From PALSA-693 sp963729695 (GTDB taxonomy: Bacteria > Actinomycetota > Acidimicrobiia > Acidimicrobiales > Palsa-688): a stretch of DNA of 64,000 nt. The first letter of the stretch is position 1; each line of letters starts with the position of its first letter. Below are positions 51,526 through 59,501 of the stretch, piece by piece. The notes under the pieces are model-generated. The model searched no databases. It had not been told where the DNA came from and was given only the letters and a program-made list of their open reading frames with translations. The stretch spans positions 744,001 to 808,000 of the forward strand of contig CAVSOT010000004.1 in the NCBI GenBank assembly GCA_963729695.1. Direction: 5' to 3'. The position numbers and the translations under genes were made by a program.

Positions 51526-53070
51526 GTGCCGTATACGCCACGCCGGACACGGTCGACCGAGATTCGGGAGCGCCTTGATCACCCAGTGGTCGATTGCGAC
51601 AGCCATCTGCGCGAGTTCCTTCCGGAATGGTTGGACTACATGGTCAAGGTCGGCGGCCGGGACTGGGCTGACCGGTACCTGGCCAAGGTGGGCGCCGACC
51701 TGGCTGAGGCGAAGACCGCAGGCCTCGGCCCCAACCGCGACTTCGGCTCGGCCGCCCTTTACACGTCGGAAGAGCGACGCAAAGGGCGGATCCGCCGAGG
51801 CCCGTGGTGGGGTATGCCGGTTGCGAACCCGGCGGACTGCGCCTCTCCGTATCTGCCGAAGCTGCTCATATCGCGCCTCGACGAGTTGGGCATGGACTTT
51901 CTCATCACGTACCCAACGTGGGGTCAGACGGTCCATGCCATTCCCGACGACGAGGATCGGCTGATCGCCACCCGAGCTGTCAACGAGATGCATGCCGAGG
52001 TGTGGAACGGCAACTCTGAGATCGCATCCCGCGTCCACGTACCTGCGGTCATTCCGATGCACACGCCCCAGGAGGCCATCGGCGAGCTGGAGCATTGCGT
52101 GCAAACGCTCAACTTCAAGGCCATAAAGATCCCCGCCATGGTGCCCCGAACGGTGCAGTCGCTCGCCGAACGCTTCCCTGGCATCGAGGATTGCCGTCCC
52201 GACGCCGTGTGGGCGGACTGCTACGGCCTCGACAGCGAGTACGACTACGACCCGTTCTGGCAGCGTTGCACCGAGCTCGGAGTCGCGGTGACGTGCCATG
52301 GGGCGGCGGCGCACAGGTTCCCGTGGAAGAGCCGTTCGATCAGCAACTTTACGTTCAACCACATCGGCAACCAGCCGTGGATGCAGGAAATGCTCTGCAA
52401 ATCCCTCTACATGGGGGGAGTTACCGCACGCTTCCCGCGGCTGAACTTCGCCTTCCTCGAGGGCGGGGTGGGGTGGGCGTGTGTGCTCCTCAACGACATA
52501 GTCCAACACTGGAACATGCGCTCGGTCGACGCCCTTGAACAGCTCAACCCGGCGAACCTCGATCGCGACGCCGTCAACGCGCTGCTGAACGAGTACGGCG
52601 GCGAGCGGTTCAAGGGTCGCCTCGACCAGGTCGTACAGCTGTTCCCTGATTCCTCCGAGCCCATCGAACCCGAGAACTACAACGACTACCGCCACACCGG
52701 CGCCCTGAACCAAGAGGATCTGGCACCCCTCTTCGAGAACTTCTATTTCGGCTGTGAGGCCGACGACAAGATCAACGCCTGGGCCTTCGACACCAAGGTG
52801 AACCGGTTCGGGATGAGGCTGAAGGCGCTGTTCGGATCGGATATCGGGCACATGGACGCCCCCGACTTCACGAGGGTGGTCGAGGAGACGTACGAGCTGG
52901 TCGACGATGAGGTCCTCACCCCCGATGAGTATCGGATGTTTGTGGCGGACCATGCGATCCTCCTGCACGGCCGGATGAACGCCAACTTCTTCCGGGGCAC
53001 GGCCATCGAGGCCTACGCGGAGAAGGTCCTGGCCTGCGACGCGGGATGGACGGAAGCCCCGGCCGGCTGA
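51526..53070 (+). CDS. Amidohydrolase family protein (Amidohydro_2), paralogue 3
   Basis: 514 residues, GTG behind AAAGGGAGG. Same layout as the paralogues at 2.4-5.4 kb: RERLDHPVVDCDSHLREF at the N-terminus, VPAVIPMHTPQEAIGELEHC, DSEYDYDPFW, VTCHGAAA, FPRLNFAFLEGGVGWA, and GSDIGHMDAPDF near the C-terminus. Again the first metal motif has a single His (DCDSH). It probably forms a two-gene unit with the M24 protein. Substrate unknown. Its stop lies inside the first of two hairpin-forming direct repeats. Confidence 0.88.
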   Translation: MPYTPRRTRSTEIRERLDHPVVDCDSHLREFLPEWLDYMVKVGGRDWADRYLAKVGADLAEAKTAGLGPNRDFGSAALYTSEERRKGRIRRGPWWGMPVANPADCASPYLPKLLISRLDELGMDFLITYPTWGQTVHAIPDDEDRLIATRAVNEMHAEVWNGNSEIASRVHVPAVIPMHTPQEAIGELEHCVQTLNFKAIKIPAMVPRTVQSLAERFPGIEDCRPDAVWADCYGLDSEYDYDPFWQRCTELGVAVTCHGAAAHRFPWKSRSISNFTFNHIGNQPWMQEMLCKSLYMGGVTARFPRLNFAFLEGGVGWACVLLNDIVQHWNMRSVDALEQLNPANLDRDAVNALLNEYGGERFKGRLDQVVQLFPDSSEPIEPENYNDYRHTGALNQEDLAPLFENFYFGCEADDKINAWAFDTKVNRFGMRLKALFGSDIGHMDAPDFTRVVEETYELVDDEVLTPDEYRMFVADHAILLHGRMNANFFRGTAIEAYAEKVLACDAGWTEAPAG

Positions 53071-53126
53071 AACCAGACCGGCGGGGAAGCGAAGCCCCGG
53101 CCGGCTGAAACCGACCGGCGGGGAAG
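53053..53126 (+). repeat. Tandem 36-38-bp repeat, each unit hairpin-forming
   Basis: Two copies beginning GAAGCCCCGGCCGGCTGAAA and ending CCGGCGGGGAAG. Within each, CCCCGGCCGG can pair with CCGGCGGGG. The first copy includes the amidohydrolase stop codon. Likely a duplicated terminator. Confidence 0.75.
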
Positions 53127-53191
53127 TCGAGCCGACGGAGCCGCGCCAATCCGCCGCAACTGATCGTTCGCTGGGACCTCGAGGAGTCGTA

Positions 53192-53468
53192 GTGGGAGAA
53201 GAGCCAGAAGCGCAGGCCCTGGGACCGATCAGCTATCTCGTGTTGGAGTTCCGGGTCTCGCGCCGGCAAGCCAATCGCTGGGCGGCTCAGGACCAGCAGG
53301 CGTATTACCAACAGGAACAGCAGTACGCCCAGCCGCAGTACGCTCACCCCCCGCGGCGCCGGCTCCCGATCCGATCACCCAGTTGAAGCAGCGGGCGAGC
53401 TCCACTCAGAGGGCATCCTGACCGACGCCGAGTTCGAAGCCCAGAAGGCCAAGATCCTCAACTCCTGA
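53192..53468 (+). pseudogene. Remnant of a DUF6325-type protein fused to a SHOCT-domain protein
   Basis: The GTG at 53192 opens a frame with LGPISYLVLEFRVSRRQANR. GPxxYLVxEF is the N-terminal start of DUF6325 proteins, while VSRRQANRWAAQDQQAYYQQ and the Gln/Tyr/Pro-rich stretch belong to a SHOCT protein usually encoded beside them. The middle of DUF6325 is missing. Two one-base shifts (about 53355 and 53387) then separate APDPITQLKQ and LHSEGILTDAEFEAQKAKIL, the SHOCT domain, which ends at 53468. It is best read as a deletion fusion in decay. Confidence 0.65.
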
Positions 53469-53749
53469 GCCGACGGTTGCCCGACGGGTCTGGTCGTCAC
53501 GATCAACGGGCAGACCCCCGCCGGGTTGGGGAAGAACGGCGTGGGCCGGTTGACCCCGCCCCTGATACTCGACGGCACCATGCTCGTATCTCGGGCCGGG
53601 TTCACGAGAATTCGCTGGTTCCGCGAGCGCAGCTGCTATGGTGCCACGCTTGTAGCCCGGCTGATGCCCGATGACAAGGGTGTGGCGAGCCGGATGCGCT
53701 CGCGTTGCGGGCGGGGCACAAACAGTTCCTTAGACATGGAGGACCGGAA
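53469..53749 (+). other. Intergenic region between the SHOCT remnant and SHOCT copy 2
   Basis: About 280 bp without a credible gene. An open frame from 53526 runs through into the next gene in another frame and is not supported. Confidence 0.4.
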
Positions 53750-54145
53750 ATGCTGGCCTATGACTACCCGCTACTTGGGATCTTTTGGACCATGCTGTGG
53801 TTCTTCCTGTTCTTCATCTGGATCTGGATACTCTTCTCGATCTTCTCCGATATCTTCCGCAGCCACGATCTCAGCGGGTGGGGGAAGGCGGGGTGGTCGA
53901 TCTTCATCATCATCCTCCCCTTCCTCGGGATACTGATCTATCTGATCGCTCGAGGGAAGGGCATGCAGGATCGGAGCGCGGAGCGGGCCGCCCAACAGCA
54001 ACAAGAGTTCAGAGGCTACGTCCAGAATGTGGCCGGATCCTCGGGGACGGCCGACCAGCTGACCAAGCTGGCTGATCTCAAGGAGCGGGGGGTCCTGAGC
54101 GACGCCGAGTTCGAGGCCGAGAAAGCGAAGATTCTCTCGGCCTAG
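53750..54145 (+). CDS. PLDc_N-SHOCT membrane protein, copy 2
   Basis: 131 residues from ATG 53750 with GGAGGACCGG upstream. It aligns end to end with copy 1 at 32899 without gaps: MLAYDYPLLGIFWTMLWFF, the second helix FIIILPFLGILIYLIARG, and the SHOCT motif TADQLTKLADLKERGVLSDAEFEAEKAKIL. The linker differs most. Two such copies in one 64-kb window, plus a broken SHOCT gene next door, suggest expansion of the family. Confidence 0.85.
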   Translation: MLAYDYPLLGIFWTMLWFFLFFIWIWILFSIFSDIFRSHDLSGWGKAGWSIFIIILPFLGILIYLIARGKGMQDRSAERAAQQQQEFRGYVQNVAGSSGTADQLTKLADLKERGVLSDAEFEAEKAKILSA

Positions 54146-54163
54146 GCGGTGCCGCTGGAGGGT

Positions 54164-54211
54164 GCCCGTCGTTGGGGGCGCCCGTCGGTGGGGGCGCCCG
54201 TCGGTGGGGGC
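54164..54211 (+). repeat. 16-bp direct repeat, three copies
   Basis: GCCCGTCGGTGGGGGC repeated three times (first copy with one change), between the convergent SHOCT and UGSC genes. Confidence 0.8.
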
Positions 54212-54249
54212 GCCCTCGCTCCTCGCCGCTTTCGGTGGTACCGGCTCGC

Positions 54250-54789
54250 CTACGTGTCGTCGACCGAAACCCCGGGCCCACCGATCACGATCGTCTCGAA
54301 TTGATCGACGGCGAGTCGGGCCCGGTCGCGCAGGCCGGCGCGGTCAAGGCTACCGATGGGGTGCGGGACCTCAGCCCAACGCACAGATTCCATGCCCGCG
54401 AGGGTGCGGGTGGCTTCGAGGACTGACCGGAAGCGGTCGGTCCCGATAAGCATTGCGGGGATGCCCCGCCGTTCGATTGTTATTTGGTTGAGCAGACCGC
54501 TCGACGAGCAACTCCCTCAATCACCGTTGGCGAGAACGACGGCGTCGCAGCTGTCGATTGCACCCCACTCATGCGGTTTGAGCTCCCGCCCGGCGTGGTA
54601 GGTGCCGGTCACGACGCCAGCGATATGGTGGCGGGATCGAAGCTCCTCCTCGACCTGATCGAGCAGCTCCCTCGAGTTGAGCTTCATGTTGGCCCACAAC
54701 CCGATGCATTTCCCGTCCAGGGTGTCGAGCCGGGGCGCGAGGCTCACGGGCATGGCCACAGGCGAAGTCAATGGTTCAACTAATTTCAT
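54250..54789 (-). CDS. UGSC-type selenoprotein (in-frame TGA read as selenocysteine at residue 91)
   Basis: Reading through the TGA at 54517-54519 gives 179 residues from ATG 54789. Before the TGA: LAPRLDTLDGKCIGLWANMK, a helix, and CDAVVLANGD. After it: GSC, then LLNQITIERRGIPAMLIGT and DRFRSVLEATRTL, a continuous alpha/beta protein with the GD-U-GSC signature and the ERRGIPAMLIGT strand expected of the family. A SECIS-like hairpin begins right after the TGA. The active-site pair would be Sec91-Gly-Ser-Cys94. The order 'motif, helix, E-x-x-GIP' recalls the Sec subunits of glycine/proline reductases. The gene starts 8 bp after its partner's stop. The chemistry is inferred as redox or reductive C-X cleavage. 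No selA, selB, selC or selD is in the window. Confidence 0.75.
54487..54519 (-). promoter_or_regulatory. Bacterial SECIS element with its TGA codon
   Basis: On the coding strand the TGA is followed by exactly 18 nt and then GGTCT, closed by GAGC/GCTC, with GTT/AAC below an internal loop. As I recall it, the E. coli fdhF SECIS has the same GGUCU apical loop at the same distance from its UGA. The distance and loop are read directly; the functional claim is inference. Confidence 0.65.
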
Positions 54790-54797
54790 GGATCTCT

Positions 54798-55928
54798 TCA
54801 CTCCTCGTTGGACAAGTGGATTTCTTGACTGGCCACATTTCCACCGTACTGGTGGAGGCCGTGAACGAATGCGCCGGCCGGCCCACCCGCCACAACCAAC
54901 AGGATATCGTCCGGCGACTTGGCGATCGCCGCGTCCAGGTCCTCGTCCCCCGCCACAACGACACCACCTCGGCGGTCCGTCAATCCGCCGCTGAGCGTCC
55001 ATCCGTGGCGTTTGACCCACGCCACCGATCGCTTCGTTCCTTCGAACACCGCCTGGCGGATGTCGGCCTTCGTCCAACCGTCTCGCGTGAAGATCTCGGC
55101 GCTTTCGGGCGGGATGACCAGAAGGAAGGAAAAGAACCGATTGAGCCGCCCACTGTGAACCAGGTAGTGCGACAAGGTGTCGACGATCTCCTTGGGGGTG
55201 GACTCGTGGTGGACCGACATCTGCACGTGTCCTCCGGCGGCGAACACGGTGACCACGCTCTGGTCCGGGGCGAACCCCCGCTCGACGTGCAGTGGTCGGA
55301 GCGAGGGGAAGTCCTCCTCGTTTTCGACAATGTGATAGCCCGCGTATTTCCCGGGCTGCCCCATGGTGGCTCGGTCCAGGATGGGCCGGCCCCCTTTGTT
55401 CACCCGGTCCTCGTTGCCGGCGCCCGGGACAGAACCCAGGGCGTTGATCTGCACCAGCCTGATGGCCCGGCCGATCGTCGAGTTCGCTCGATTGCCCGGT
55501 CCGAAGACGTTGCCCCGACTGTTCATTCCGAGACGGGTGCGGATCGGACCGTTGACCACAAAAGCGATCGCAGTCCCCCCGGTCGTGGCGTTGCACATGT
55601 GTATTCCGAATACGTCGGTCGCCATGGCTTCCAGGATGGCCACCACCACGGGCGTGTACTCCGGGCGGCACCCCGCCATCACCGCGTTCACTGCGACATG
55701 CTCCACCGAGACCAGGCGGCGGCGTTCCACGTAGTTGCAGACCAAATCGTCGGGCCGCCGCCCCGTGGCGGCCACCGCGGCCGCTACCTTCTCCTGCGTC
55801 GGCGGCACGACGGGAAGCCCGTCTGTCCAGCCCTGCTCGTAACAGAACTCGATCAAATCGACGGCGTCGTCGACCTCGAGAACCCTCGGTCGTGTTCCTG
55901 GCAACGCCGGGTCGGTACGCAGCGCCAT
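54798..55928 (-). CDS. Conserved partner of the UGSC selenoprotein (unknown function)
   Basis: 376 residues. Conserved-looking blocks: AVDLIEFCYEQGWTDGLPVV and PPTQEKV at the N-terminus, VSVEHVAVNAVMAGCRPEYTPVVVAILEA, a Gly/Asn-rich loop NVFGPGNRANSTIGRAIRLV, and MGQPGKYAGYHIVENEEDFP. I recognise this as the protein usually encoded just upstream of UGSC-type genes in actinobacteria and proteobacteria, without a known function. No signal peptide, cofactor loop or metal motif is obvious; Cys29 and Cys87 are possible redox partners. Stop lies 8 bp before the selenoprotein ATG, so one operon. Confidence 0.7.
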   Translation of the reverse strand: MALRTDPALPGTRPRVLEVDDAVDLIEFCYEQGWTDGLPVVPPTQEKVAAAVAATGRRPDDLVCNYVERRRLVSVEHVAVNAVMAGCRPEYTPVVVAILEAMATDVFGIHMCNATTGGTAIAFVVNGPIRTRLGMNSRGNVFGPGNRANSTIGRAIRLVQINALGSVPGAGNEDRVNKGGRPILDRATMGQPGKYAGYHIVENEEDFPSLRPLHVERGFAPDQSVVTVFAAGGHVQMSVHHESTPKEIVDTLSHYLVHSGRLNRFFSFLLVIPPESAEIFTRDGWTKADIRQAVFEGTKRSVAWVKRHGWTLSGGLTDRRGGVVVAGDEDLDAAIAKSPDDILLVVAGGPAGAFVHGLHQYGGNVASQEIHLSNEE

Positions 55929-56022
55929 CAGCGCTCACTGTACACCGGTGCACTGAAGCGGCCCCGACTGCCGAACCTACGCGGGCAACGACCTAGTCTG
56001 AACCGACGGCGAGGAAACCGGA

Positions 56023-56544
56023 GTGGCCATGGAGACCTGGGATGCCATCACAGCCCGACGCAATGTGCGCGCGTTTCAACCCCGGCCGATCCCCTCGAGC
56101 GACCTTGATCGTGTGCTCGAGGCGGGCTGGCGATCCCCCTCGGCCTCGAATCGGCAGAAGTGGGATTTCATCCTGGTGACCGATCCTCACCAGCTGGAGG
56201 AGCTGTCGACAGTGTGGGTCGGAGCCAAGCATCTGGCGGGGGCGGCCGCGGCGGTGGTCATGGTGCTTCCGGAGCCGGAGAGCGAGCGATACCTGACTAT
56301 CGATCAGTACGACCTGGGCCAGGCGACCATGCTCATGATGCTGGCGGCCACCGATCTCGGTATCGGATCCGGTCACTCGGCGGTAGGGGATCAGGACGCA
56401 TGCCGGCGGATTCTCGGCGTGCCGGCCGATCACCATTGCGCCTACATGTTGGCGTTGGGCTATCCCGCCGACCGCCCGTTGCGGCCGATCGACCACCTGG
56501 ACCGTCGTCCCTTCGACGAGGTCGTGCACAGAGGCCACTGGTAG
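56023..56544 (+). CDS. Nitroreductase family protein
   Basis: 173 residues from GTG 56023 (ATG 56029 also possible). FMN-binding features: DAITARRNVRAFQPRPI at the N-terminus, APSAxNxQ-like RSPSASNRQKWDFILV, the dimer helix DLGQATMLMMLAATDLGIGSGHSA and the final YMLALGYPADRPLRP. It reduces nitro groups, quinones or enones with NAD(P)H. It is divergent from the UGSC operon with about 95 bp between starts, and convergent with an SDR. Confidence 0.88.
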   Translation: MAMETWDAITARRNVRAFQPRPIPSSDLDRVLEAGWRSPSASNRQKWDFILVTDPHQLEELSTVWVGAKHLAGAAAAVVMVLPEPESERYLTIDQYDLGQATMLMMLAATDLGIGSGHSAVGDQDACRRILGVPADHHCAYMLALGYPADRPLRPIDHLDRRPFDEVVHRGHW

Positions 56545-56568
56545 GGCGGCCGGTGGCGACCGCCCTAC
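56541..56568. terminator. Bidirectional hairpin between the nitroreductase and SDR genes
   Basis: GTAGGGCGG / CCGCCCTAC, 9 bp perfect with a 10-nt loop. The first arm includes the nitroreductase stop codon. Confidence 0.6.
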
Positions 56569-56591
56569 GGCGGGGCGCCGGTGCCGATGGG

Positions 56592-57347
56592 CTAATCGCC
56601 TGCCGTCATACCCCCGTCGACGACGATATAGGTGCCGGTGAGATAGGCCCCGTCATCGGACGCCAGGAAGAGGGCCGCGCCGGCGATGTCGTTGGGGTGG
56701 GCCGGTCGGTCGAGGGCGGCCTTGGCGATGCGCTGCTTCACTAGGTCCGGGAAGCGCTCCTGACCCATCAGCGTCATCCCTGTGGGGTAGGTGAAGCCTG
56801 GGCAGATGGCGTTGATCCGGACGTTCTGGGGGCCGTACCCGCGGGCCGCGGCCTTCGTCAGGGCGATGACGGCGGCCTTCGTGGCACTGTACGGGCCGGT
56901 GGAGCCGCTTCCGGAGAGAGCACCGGTCGACGACCAGTTGATGACAGAACCCCCACCCCCCTGGGCGATGGCGGGGATGGCGTACTTCATGCCCAGGAAG
57001 CAGCTCTTCATGTTGATGGCGACGATCTCGTCGTACTCGGCCTCGTCGATGTCCGCGATCAGCCCCTGGGCGATGCCGGCCACGCCGACGACATTGCACA
57101 TCACGTCGAGACGGCCGTATCGACTCATGGCCTCGGCGACGAGGTGCTCAACATCTGATGACTGGGTGACGTCGCAGTGGACGGCGACGATCGAGTCGGG
57201 ATTCTCCGACGCCGTGTCCGACTCAGTGCCTGTGACGTCGGCGGCGATTACGGTGGCGCCTTCGCTGGCAAAACGCAGCGCCGTGGCCTTACCCATTCCG
57301 GAGCCTGCGCCGGTAACAATCGCGATCTTTCCCTGAATGCCTCGCAT
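56592..57347 (-). CDS. SDR family oxidoreductase
   Basis: 251 residues. Classical motifs: VTGAGSGMGKATALRFASEG, DVT in strand 4 region, NVVGVAG at the NNAG site, Ser in VINWSSTGAL, Tyr/Lys in YSATKAAV, and YIVVDGGMTAGD at the end. Very similar in layout to FabG-like and hydroxysteroid-type SDRs. Promoter lies in the 170-bp gap with the divergent cupin gene. Confidence 0.9.
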   Translation of the reverse strand: MRGIQGKIAIVTGAGSGMGKATALRFASEGATVIAADVTGTESDTASENPDSIVAVHCDVTQSSDVEHLVAEAMSRYGRLDVMCNVVGVAGIAQGLIADIDEAEYDEIVAINMKSCFLGMKYAIPAIAQGGGGSVINWSSTGALSGSGSTGPYSATKAAVIALTKAAARGYGPQNVRINAICPGFTYPTGMTLMGQERFPDLVKQRIAKAALDRPAHPNDIAGAALFLASDDGAYLTGTYIVVDGGMTAGD

Positions 57348-57520
57348 ACCCGTCCCTCCCTGCGTACGGCACGCGGTCGACCGACTGCGGCCGCAACATC
57401 CTCGCGGATCATCTCTCCGGATGCAAGTGTGGACCCTTCGCAGGCGCCTCTATCAAACGCGATATTGCATGACTACCATTCCTGGACGAACGTACCCACC
57501 TGATCCCGAGGAGAGTCCCG

Positions 57521-57868
57521 ATGCACGTCTTCAAGTTCGATCAGACGCCCACCACCAACCCCGACGAGGGATCCGGCGTCCCGTCCCGGGGCATACAGAG
57601 GAAGGCTCTCGCCAAAGGGGAGCGCGGCTTTTTCCTCAACAGCTCCTGGATGCCGTCTGGGCTTCGCATTGAGCCCCACCGCCACAATGAGAACGAGCTG
57701 ATCATCGTCCTCGAGGGCGGTTGTGTGCTTGACAATGGGACGGAGATGGCCCCGTTCGATGCGGTGGTGATCCCGTCTGGAGAGACGTACGGATTCACCG
57801 TTGGTGAGGACGGAATCCGCTTTGCCGTTGTTCGTATGGGCGAGGCTTCTATCGAGTTCGCCAGCTGA
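57521..57868 (+). CDS. Cupin-domain protein
   Basis: 115 residues. Single cupin barrel: motif 1 is RIEPHRHNENELIIVLEGG with two His and a Glu as metal ligands, motif 2 is FDAVVIPSGETYGFTVGEDG, where the His is replaced by Tyr-Gly. Probably binds a metal and a small ligand. It starts behind GAGGAGAG. Divergent from an SDR. Enzymatic role unknown. Confidence 0.82.
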   Translation: MHVFKFDQTPTTNPDEGSGVPSRGIQRKALAKGERGFFLNSSWMPSGLRIEPHRHNENELIIVLEGGCVLDNGTEMAPFDAVVIPSGETYGFTVGEDGIRFAVVRMGEASIEFAS

Positions 57869-58012
57869 TCCCTCCCGCCATCCCATCGGGCTACGCATAC
57901 GGCCAAATAGGACGGCCTGAGGTCCTCCATCCAGGGCGGCGTCCGTCTGGTCCGCCGGCCGCCAGCTCACGTCCGTCATGCCTACCGGTCGGACGTGGGT
58001 ATGGTGCACGGT

Positions 58013-59443
58013 ATGGCTTCCGATGGCAGTTCCGCTTCTTTTGTGGTGGTTGCCAATCGGCTCCCCGTGGAGGCCGTGACCGACGGTGACGGTCCGCTGA
58101 GCTGGCGGGTCAGTCCGGGGGGACTGGTAGCCGCATTGGGCCCGGTCATGCAGCGAAACGAGGGAACGTGGGTCGGCTGGACCGGTACGGCAGACGAGGC
58201 GGTGCCGCCGTTTTGCGCCGAGGGCATGCGCTTGGTGCCCATGGAGCTGTCCACGGAGGAGGTCAGGGACTACTACGAAGGCTTCTCCAATGGCACGCTC
58301 TGGCCGCTCTATCACGATTTGACAGCGGTTCCACAGTTCAACCGGCATTGGTGGGAGGCGTATCGTGCGGTCAACCGGCGCTTCGCGGACGTGGTTGCGG
58401 ACGAGGCGGGGAAAGAGGCGGTCGTCTGGGTGCAGGACTATCAGCTGCAGCTGGTACCTGGACTGCTGCGGGCCAGGCGACCGGATCTGCGAATCGGATT
58501 TTTCAACCATATTCCGTTCCCCGGCTTTGAGATCTATTCCCGACTGCCTTGGCGGCGGCAAGTGGTGGAGGGTCTCCTCGGCGCGGATCTGATCGGCTTC
58601 CAGCGCGGCGACGACGCCGCCAACTTCCTCAAGGCGTGCCGTCGGTTCACGGGGGCTGTCACGCGAGGTTCGGTTGTCGAGCCCATCACGTGGAGTCGTG
58701 AGCCCGGGGGAGGCCGGCGTCTGCGGGCCGCCTCTTTCCCTATCTCCATCGACTCTCAGTCCCTCGAGGACCTGGCCCGCCGCGAGGACGTGCAGGAACG
58801 TGCCCGCCAGTTGCGTCGGGACCTGGGCGACCCTGAAGTGGTGTTGCTCGGCGTCGATCGCCTGGACTACACCAAGGGCATCGTGCACCGGCTGCGGGCC
58901 TACGGTGAGCTGCTCGACGAAGGTGAACTGGATCCGAGTTACGCCATCATGGTTCAGGTGGCCAGTCCGAGCAGGGAGCGGGTCGAGGAGTACCAGCGCC
59001 TTCGGGACGAGGTGGAGGGGATTGTCGGCCGCATCAATGGGGATCATTCGTCCGTAGGCCGGACGGCCATCCGCTACTTGCATCAATCGTTTCCTAAGGA
59101 GGAGATGGCGGCGCTGTACCTGGCGGCCGACGTGATGTTGGTCACGCCGCTTCGCGACGGGATGAACCTGGTCGCCAAGGAGTACGTGGCGTGCCATTTC
59201 GACCTGAGGGGAGCACTCGTGCTCTCGGAGTTCGCCGGCGCCGCCGATGAGCTGCGCCACGCCTTCCTGTGCAACCCATACGACATCGACGGAGTCAAGG
59301 CCACCATTCTGCAAGCGGCCCGGGTGTCGTCGAGCGAAGGCACTCGCCGAATGCGAGCGCTACGCCGGCGGGTAACCGAATTCGACGTCCACCATTGGGC
59401 CAACACGTTTCTGGCCGCCCTGGAGATGGTGACGAGCGGCTAG
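58013..59443 (+). CDS. otsA: Alpha,alpha-trehalose-6-phosphate synthase (GT20)
   Basis: 476 residues from ATG 58013; in-frame GTG 57995 and ATG 58001 add up to six residues. GT-B fold signatures: VVVANRLPVEA at the N-terminus, VSPGGLVAALGPV, WVGWTG, VWVQDYQLQLVPGLLRARRPD, FFNHIPFPG, LGVDRLDYTKGI, and the C-terminal VTPLRDGMNLVAKEYVAC. It makes trehalose-6-phosphate from UDP-/GDP-/ADP-glucose and glucose-6-phosphate for osmotic and desiccation tolerance. No otsB is adjacent. Confidence 0.94.
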   Translation: MASDGSSASFVVVANRLPVEAVTDGDGPLSWRVSPGGLVAALGPVMQRNEGTWVGWTGTADEAVPPFCAEGMRLVPMELSTEEVRDYYEGFSNGTLWPLYHDLTAVPQFNRHWWEAYRAVNRRFADVVADEAGKEAVVWVQDYQLQLVPGLLRARRPDLRIGFFNHIPFPGFEIYSRLPWRRQVVEGLLGADLIGFQRGDDAANFLKACRRFTGAVTRGSVVEPITWSREPGGGRRLRAASFPISIDSQSLEDLARREDVQERARQLRRDLGDPEVVLLGVDRLDYTKGIVHRLRAYGELLDEGELDPSYAIMVQVASPSRERVEEYQRLRDEVEGIVGRINGDHSSVGRTAIRYLHQSFPKEEMAALYLAADVMLVTPLRDGMNLVAKEYVACHFDLRGALVLSEFAGAADELRHAFLCNPYDIDGVKATILQAARVSSSEGTRRMRALRRRVTEFDVHHWANTFLAALEMVTSG

Positions 59444-59501
59444 CAAAGGCCGCCCGGACGGCCGAGAAGAGCGACGTCCGCTCGGGTGGGGGCTCTGGAG
59501 A

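Noticed and set aside
54250..54453. Separate 67-residue gene starting MLIGTDRF
   Set aside because: It has no ribosome-binding site and begins mid-fold; its frame is continuous with the upstream gene through the TGA, which fits a selenoprotein better.
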